A DNA stretch of 64,000 nucleotides from Torymus aiolomorphi (Eukaryota; Arthropoda; Insecta; Hymenoptera; Torymidae): positions 130,999,394 through 131,063,393 of the forward strand of contig CM070876.1 of NCBI GenBank assembly GCA_036365515.1, given 5' to 3'. The notes under the pieces are model-generated. The model did no database searches. It saw nothing but the letters and a program-made list of their open reading frames with translations, and was not told the DNA's origin. The translations under genes were made by a program, and so were the position numbers. Shown piece by piece: positions 57,286-64,000 of this stretch (the first letter of the stretch is position 1; the number at the start of each line of letters is the position of its first letter).

Positions 57286-57412
57286 CGCAAACACACACAC
57301 ACACATACAGACACACAGACACAGCGACACACATGCACACACGCACACACGCATACACGCACACACGCACACACACACACGCACACACGCACACACACAC
57401 ACGCACACACAT
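57249..57412. repeat. Poly(A) then interrupted (CA)n, right flank
   Basis: About 22 A residues are followed by AC repeats broken by CG and GA (GCACACACGC). This tract is less pure than the left one, so the two have evolved separately since insertion or came from a heterogeneous target. Confidence 0.85.
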
Positions 57413-58009
57413 AAATCCATACAGACATTTTTCAAAAACCATGCATTTTGATTCCTAACACCTCGGAACACAATTATAACATGTTTTTTACAACAACTCA
57501 AAAATTTACTATCACAAAGCTTCCTCTGGGAGGAAGCAAAAATGAAATAGCTTTGTACTAAGACGATGAATTACAATACATACATTACTTTAAACCGTAA
57601 TAAGTTATTTAACGTATATTAACAAGCTTCGATTACGATTGCGTGAAAGTGAGACAGTATTTATAAATAAATCTCATGCAAACAGTTATTAGAGAAAGTA
57701 AATATTTTCCTATGTTCGACATTACTTTTATTCTTTTTTTTACAACAAAAATCTTTTTTTTTTGTTTTTTAAGATAAAATGTAATTTTCCCGTTATTATT
57801 ATCTCATGTTACCATGATTAGCAATTTTGATTACGAAAAAAATCATTTTTACAATTATTTACTAATATGTACATTTCCATTTAGTGGATAACGAAGGAAG
57901 AGCAAGGCCACAGCTACGCGTAATTTTAAAACACGCGCTTGCGCCACTATGAATCCCAATAATTATGGAGGCTTCAAATCTCGTGAAAAGCAGTTACGCC
58001 GTACATTAA
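57413..58009. other. Spacer with AGCTTCCTC hairpin repeat
   Basis: At 57508-57537 ACTATCACAAAGCTTCCTCT continues into GGGAGGAAGC, a small hairpin. A close copy is at 60365-60393, also some distance after a CA-rich tract. The remainder is AT-rich. Confidence 0.5.
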
Positions 58010-59850
58010 ATGATTATTGAAGACCGCACGGCATCTCAGACAACAATTATCAGGTAAAGTATATTATCTTATGTACTAATACGTTTATTGTTAATTAAAT
58101 TTTTATTTGAGTAAAATACATTTTTCTCTGTCTTGCCTTTTCTTTCTCGCTCTTGATCTATTGTACATAAATACATAAAAATAATAAGTACTGTTTTACA
58201 GATCCATCATATCTTTAAATTGAAGAAAATTACTATTTATAAAGCTTTTGGAGACTTGAAGAGGCTTACATTTTCTAAATCAATTATTAAGAATTCCAAA
58301 TGTTGAAAGATAGAAAGAAGAGAGGTCCGTACAAGAAATATTTAAAGAATGATAACATAGATCTACCTACATCTACATTATATTATCGAAAACAAAATAG
58401 TTCTAATACTGATTTATGTATGGACGTAAGTACTACTAAACTAATTTTATTCGTTTTTACAATAAATACAATAAATAATAATTTTATAGATTTCGTCTGA
58501 CGATGGTAGTAATTTTAGTATTAATGGAGATAGTATAATTCACATGGAAAAAAAATGTGATAAAAATATCACGTTTGGAAATAGTGAAAATATATAGGAT
58601 GAACAATTTGATAATATATCAGAGACATTAGATGAAAATACTACCAGCGATGGTGATACTAGTTTTGCATGTGAAAGTACTGGAGATAGTAACTCGGACC
58701 AAAAATCAGAATGTGATGACTCTTTTTATGATAGTTTTAATGAATTAATCATTGCTGATGAATTTAATGACATTAATATTCAGGTGAGATTTTACGTAAT
58801 TTTTTATATATTATTTCGTATCATTCCAATATAACCTTTTCTAATGTCTAAAACTTATTTTCGTTAATCGTTTTATTATAACTTGAACCAATTTTTGCTT
58901 AAACATACAGCAGTACATGTGAAAAGCACCCACCTAGTTCTGTGTATCTCGCCCTGTCTCGTGTTTCTCCCTTGGGCCTACATTTAGGTAAACTAATACA
59001 TAAGAAGTTGATCCTTTTTAATTGATAAATACTTATTATTCGTTATAAGTTTTTAATTTGGCTTCCTCGAAGATTATATAGTTAATGTTACTGTATTTTC
59101 TATTTTCAAACACCATCTTTTTTTAATTAATTATACAAAAAAATATATCAGTGCCCAAAAGACACCTTAGTTTATAGTAGATTTACAGTAGTGATTACTA
59201 GATATTTTTCTCGGTGTAACAATAATCTATAATTTATTATCTGTTTATAAATTAATTATTATTTTAAATTATACGCAGAAAAATTATATCAATAGAATAT
59301 AATCAAAAAGGATTATATCTAACTTTTTTCATCTAAAGTGATTAATTTCTGATCAGGAATTGTCATCCGTACCTAGGATTTCAGGTGATCATAATTTTTA
59401 CTACAAACTGACCAGAAAATCAACCATATTCTGGTCCATTTATTTGGTGAATTTTCTACCACGCATGTTAAATCTCTTGTTCAAAAAAATAATAAAAAAA
59501 TAAAATATTGAAACGTTTTTCGATAAAGTGATGAAAGTTTTCAAACTCAAATTAAATAATAAAATATTCGCAATAATATTGCGCAAGTTAATATTATGTA
59601 AATTAAAATATCAAAAGTTGACTCTTTTCAATTGATAAATGCTTATTATTCTAAGGTTGAACTTACTAGTATTAATAAATAATAGTGGCGTCACAAATAA
59701 TAAGTTATGACAATAAAATAGTATATTACGTACCTAGGCCGGGAAGTAGAATATTACATGCGCACGTAGATTGCCGTCCGAGGCGAAGCCGAGGTGAAAC
59801 ACGCGAATATGATATTCTATTTTTCGGCCGAAGTGCGTATACTATTTTTC

Positions 59851-60006
59851 TTCATACCCTGGCTCGAAAGTTCGCCAAAACACGTTTTGCGGCCGGGAAA
59901 TTACAGGTTATAGTCACCTCATATACTGAAAAAAATGACTGTAATATGCAACTTCCCGACCGCAAAACGTGCACGTTTTGGTGAACTTTCGACCGGAGTA
60001 TGATGA
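59851..60006. repeat. Hairpin in the long intron of the CACTA-like gene
   Basis: The left arm (TCGAAAGTTCGCCAAAACAC, GTTTTGCGGCCGGGAA) and right arm (TTCCCGACCGCAAAAC, GTGCACGTTTTGGTGAACTT) pair for about 65 bp at over 85%, with a ~20-nt A-rich loop. It may be a MITE or a hairpin-RNA source. Confidence 0.75.
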
Positions 60007-61971
60007 AAATTACTTTATTATAAAAAAATAATGCAGAACCAGCGTCAGCGAGCGAGGTCTTGAAGCTTGTTCATAATTAATATCAATTATTTTATCATTG
60101 AAAAAACACAAAAGTTGATTTTCAAAAAATCGAAAATTGATAAGAAAGCATCATCTAACACATGAATTTTATCCCGTCTCTGTTGAAAATAAAATAAAAA
60201 AGAGGACGATCCTTTAATGATCAAAATCAATTCAGTGGAAGTTAAAATATCGTTAATGCACACATGCACGCACACGCGCGCATGCAAATTTTTTAAAACA
60301 TTCTATTATTGATACCTTAAAACACACTTCAATCGTCTTTTTAACAAAACTTAATTAAATTTTTACTATCACAAAGCTTCCTCTAGGAGGAAGTAAAATT
60401 CAATTATTTTTTATCTTAACAATATTAACAATATTTTTAACACAATTTAAGTTTACGTAAACTTTATATGTGTATATAATAAATGAATGTTATCTAAAAT
60501 AAAGATTCGCTTTCGAGCTTGCTAAAAGTTAGGGGAATGATTATGTATATAAATAAATAAATATAAAAAACTGATGACTGGATATTGTGTGACATTTAAA
60601 GATTCATCGTGATTGGTATGCAAGGAATAGGCGCAAATATTAGCTACTTCCACTAGATTTGAATTTATAAATTGAATTATTTATTTTTAAGAATTTAAAA
60701 TTTATAACTTAAAATTTAAATAAAAATAGAATAAAAAATCTTTTCATGCTTTGAAAAATTATTTGATTATTATAGTGTCATTTAAACTAAATAAAATGAT
60801 GTCATAATGAAAACTTACGTCCGTAAGCTCAAAAACAAAATAGCATACGCGATGAACGTTTGAGTTTAACTAGTACTGTTAAATTCTTGATTATGCAATT
60901 CATGACTGGTTAGCTTTTCATAAAAAAAAAAAAAATTTTCAGGATGTCAATACAGGTATCACGAATGATAAAGTATTCAAAGCTGAAAAAAATTTAATAG
61001 TATTAGCATTATCACTAAGACATAATTTCTCAAATATTGCTGTAGACGATATCTTACGTACTTTAAATTATAATCTTGAATATGATCAATATGGATCCAA
61101 GTATATGTTTTTTAAAGAAATCGACGATTTAGCTTATGTAGAGCACTACTATTGTCAGGATTGTTCAAATAATTTAATTTTTCAAGAAAAGTCTAATAGA
61201 ACAGAATGTCAGATTTGTATGAAGACTTACAATAAAAGAAAATTAAAAGAAGAAGGAATTTTCTTTTATTACTTACCATTAAAAGGACAATTCATGAAAA
61301 TGGTCAATTCTTCACTATTTTCATATTTCAGAAAGCAATGTGATGAAAGTGACGTAGTTAATGGAACCGTGTATAAGGATTTGATTCGAAAAAATATTAT
61401 CGGTGTTAATGATATAACAATCATGTGGAATACAGATGGTGTTCAACTATTTAAATCGTCGGAAAAAGGAATTACACCTATAATGGTATTTATTAACGAA
61501 TTGCCCTATAGGCTACGTAAAGATAATCCTTTACTGGTCGGCTTATTTTATGGAGGTAAGCCTCCCATGAACGTATACCTCAAACCGTTCGTTGAGGAGC
61601 TGAGAGAATTATCTCTTGTTGGTTTTCAATCGACTACTTATTTTAGCCGTCAACCAATCACTATAAAAGTTCACACAATTGTCTCTTCAGTTGACTCTGT
61701 CGCTAGACCACAAGTACAAAATCTTAAACAATTTAACGGAGAATTTGGTTGTTCTTATTGTTATCATAAGGGTGAACGAGTACCGATGGGTAGCGGATAT
61801 GCTAGAGTATATAGAGGTGACACTGGCAGACTCAAATCGCAAGATGAATTTAAACAACATGCCGTACTTGCCCTGAATAATAATAGTAGTGTGAAAGGTG
61901 TGAAGAGACCATCTATTGTATTGAGAATACCGAATTTTGACATTATACACATCTTTCCTCCAGAATATATG

Positions 61972-62477
61972 AGGCGTTTCACGTCAGCTCTCCAGGCGCG
62001 GCGCGCGAGAAATCATGCTGTTTTCAGCCTGTGTTTGAAGGGCTAAGATGTATCTAAAAAAAATAATCCCCAAGTGATTTCGATGTATTTTTTCCTCAGC
62101 TTTCCGATGGTGCTATTAGTTTCTCAAAATTTTTCAATTCTAACCTCAAAAAAACATAAAACGTGTTATATCTCAAAAACTATATTTTTAATATTTTTTT
62201 TTACCTGCTAGATCGAAAGAGGAGGAAATTTTACATGGATATATCCTTTTTCTACATAGGGGTTTTTTTGATTTTTTCGAGATATTATTCAAGAAATACT
62301 TAGAATTGAAAAATTTTGAGAAATTAATAGCACCATCGGAAAGCTAAGGAAAAAATACATTGAAATCACTTGGAGATTATTTATTTTTAGATACATCTTA
62401 GCCCTTCAAACACAAGCTGAAAACAGCATGATTTCGCGCTCGCGCGCCGCGCCTGGAGAGCTGACGTGAAACGCCTC
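61972..62477. mobile_element. 506-bp foldback MITE inserted in the transposase exon
   Basis: It starts AGGCGTTTCACGTCAGCTCT and ends AGAGCTGACGTGAAACGCCTC. The arms pair for about 175 bp, including CAGGCGCGGCGCGCGAG and CTAAGATGTATCTAAAAA. ATATG is present on both sides (61967-61971, 62478-62482) as a 5-bp target duplication. Reading across the site without the element and one ATATG restores PPEYMHNCLLG. No coding capacity. Confidence 0.9.
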
Positions 62478-63627
62478 ATATGCATAATTGTTTATTAGGT
62501 ATCACATTTTTGTTTGTAACGGAATGGCTCAAATCCAACAATCACAAAAAGGAATGGTACCTAGGTTCTAAAGAAAAGGAATTGAATGATAGACTATTAT
62601 CTATAACACCTCCAACTGAAATAACCAGAGCGCCTAGAGCAATACATAAAAAATATAAAGCTAGCGAATGGAAGAATTTTCTAATTTACTATTCTCTTCC
62701 GTGTTTACATGATCTTATGGTTAAAAGGTATTACAATCATTGGTTCCTCTTCGCGTATAGTATGCATATTTTTCTTAAAAAAAAATCGAGGACGAAGACT
62801 TTTTACTAGCTGAATCAGCTTTAGATAAATTTGTAGATGGCATTGAAAATTTATATGGAGTTGAATTTATGAAATACAATGTTCATATATTTCAACACCA
62901 TACATTAAAATGTAAGGTGCATTGTGGGCATGGTCAACTTTTCCCTCGGAACACTTTAATGGCGTTATAAAACATTTGTATTGTGGCAGACAGGCCATAT
63001 CTTTACAAATTTGTAAGTCATATTTAAGGTTAAGATATTTAAAAAATAACTCTAACATTTTTTTGCACCCTCATACCACTGAGGAAGGTAGAAATCTGTT
63101 TACTCGTTTGATGAATGAATGTAAAATAAAAAAATGTATAAAAATATGGTGAACATTTGAGAATTTTTGGTAAACCAAGATACATAAAACTATCTTTAAA
63201 TAGTAAAGTCATAATTGAACAGCATTGGAATTACCAGATAGAAGAACAAGCGATTGCGTACGACAGATATATTTATAAACACGTCATGTATCACAGCAAC
63301 CATTACGACCGTTTAAAGAGAAGGAACAATTCTATTATTATAAGTAATGACAATAAAATCTTAGTTATTACAGATCTGATGGCGATATATCGCATAGGGA
63401 TTCAAGATGAAGTTTATATTGTTATTGGAAAACAGTTAGATGTGATTCGAGAACAAATATGTTATTATGAAGGCCTATCATCAAAAATGTTTTCTTTCAT
63501 AGCCAAGAAAACCAACAGTACAATGTGTTTAAAATTTCAAGAGATCAAAAGTAAATGCGTAATTATTCCGCACATGTCAGATAAAGTATATGTCATGCCC
63601 TTGGTTAATGGTATTGAAACTGATTAA

Positions 63628-64000
63628 TATTTGGAATAAGTATCATTGGTGAATAAATACACAATCCTAAAAAAATTTGAATTGATTTTTTACAGATAAG
63701 CAATAGTTTAGCTATTATTAAGGTAGTTCCTTAACGCGAGATAGTTTAGTAACGAGTTATAGTTTAGTACACTCAACGAGAGCATATCCTCAATTATGTC
63801 AACTGCTATTTGTGAATATAATCATAAATTTATATCTTCTTGAAAAGTTTGGCTTGATATATATTTCTCAACCTCAAAAGAGACAAATTTCGTTTTACTT
63901 AAACTACTATTTTCTTTTTAAAGTCTCAATTTTTTGATAAAGTAATACTATTATTGCTTGCCTTCAGTTATTACGGTGGTAATTTAATTTCATTTAAAAA
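63628..64000. other. AT-rich DNA to the window end
   Basis: No gene is visible. AGTTTAGTAACGAGTTATAG-type text near 63740 may be a short repeat, but no second copy was found here. Confidence 0.4.

Larger units (their letters stand above)
58010..63627 (+). pseudogene. CACTA/EnSpm-like (Tnp2-type) transposase gene, four exons, broken
   Basis: Exons: 58010-58053 (MIIEDRTASQTTIIR), 58314-58425 (KKRGPYKKYL..., split codon shared with exon 1), 58490-58783 (acidic, Ser/Asp-rich) and 60943 onward. Each intron has GT...AG and phases agree. The last exon has a zinc-like cysteine set (YYCQDCSNNL, ECQICMKTY), then NTDGVQLFKSS, INELPYRLRKDNPLLVGLFY, GKPPMNVYLKPFVEEL, FGCSYCYHKG and, after the inserted element, MHNCLLGIT, LWAWSTFPSEHFNGVIKHL. 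These are landmarks of the Tnp2 transposase family of CACTA elements. Damage: TAG at 58595-58597, a 506-bp insertion at 61972-62477, slips at a poly(A) near 62780, near 62910 and near 63150. Terminal CACTA repeats were not found. The identification is by motif order. Confidence 0.65.

Overview
The window is eukaryotic and almost certainly from an insect. It is AT-rich, with spliceosomal exon/intron borders, long (CA)n microsatellites, and relatives of animal splicing-factor, myosin and TOR genes. No intact host gene is visible. Nearly everything recognisable is a transposable element, a satellite or a broken gene copy. The mix (R1-clade non-LTR elements in AC repeats, Penelope, Helitron, DD41D-type mariners, CACTA) fits a TE-rich hymenopteran such as a parasitoid wasp, but the species is inference.

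Layout, left part: 1-0.8 kb, end of a retrotransposon gag; 0.8-2.8 kb, GC-rich island; 2.8-5.3 kb, 5'-truncated non-LTR element on the minus strand; 5.7-6.2 kb, 3' end of a copia element with its LTR. From 7.6 to 19.5 kb lies a gene-fragment graveyard: two copies of an unrecognised exon-containing gene, an SF3A3 fragment, a class IX-like myosin motor fragment and the N-terminal HEAT region of TOR, all broken, interleaved with hairpin satellites, foldback elements and two TTAA-bounded elements. From 19.7 to 28.6 kb there are minisatellites, a LINE ORF1 remnant, a large foldback element and CpG-rich repeats.

Layout, right part: 29.1-31.0 kb, three tandem ~640-bp units each ending in (CA)n, the last carrying a full-length R1-clade element (31.0-35.7 kb) with a clean target-site duplication inside the CA repeat. 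36.4-39.3 kb, a complete mariner with an open 358-codon transposase and ~600-bp inverted repeats. 40.4-42.2 kb, Helitron helicase remnant. 43.9-46.8 kb, a second mariner with a damaged transposase. 47.0-49.5 kb, a ~120-bp satellite with an inserted MITE. 49.5-50.5 kb, Penelope C-terminus and 3' end. 52.7-57.3 kb, a second R1-clade element flanked by CA repeats and split by a 1.4-kb non-autonomous mariner. 58.0-63.6 kb, a multi-exon CACTA/Tnp2-like transposase gene broken by a 506-bp foldback element.

How the parts interact: both R1-clade elements lie against AC microsatellites, as expected of the Waldo/Mino type of sequence-specific retrotransposon. The three mariner-type elements share a repeat-rich subterminal architecture full of TCAAGGTCA-like words. 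Two elements were inserted into open reading frames so precisely that the host frame can still be read across the site. Assignments rest on recognised protein motifs and on repeats read by eye; no database was searched.
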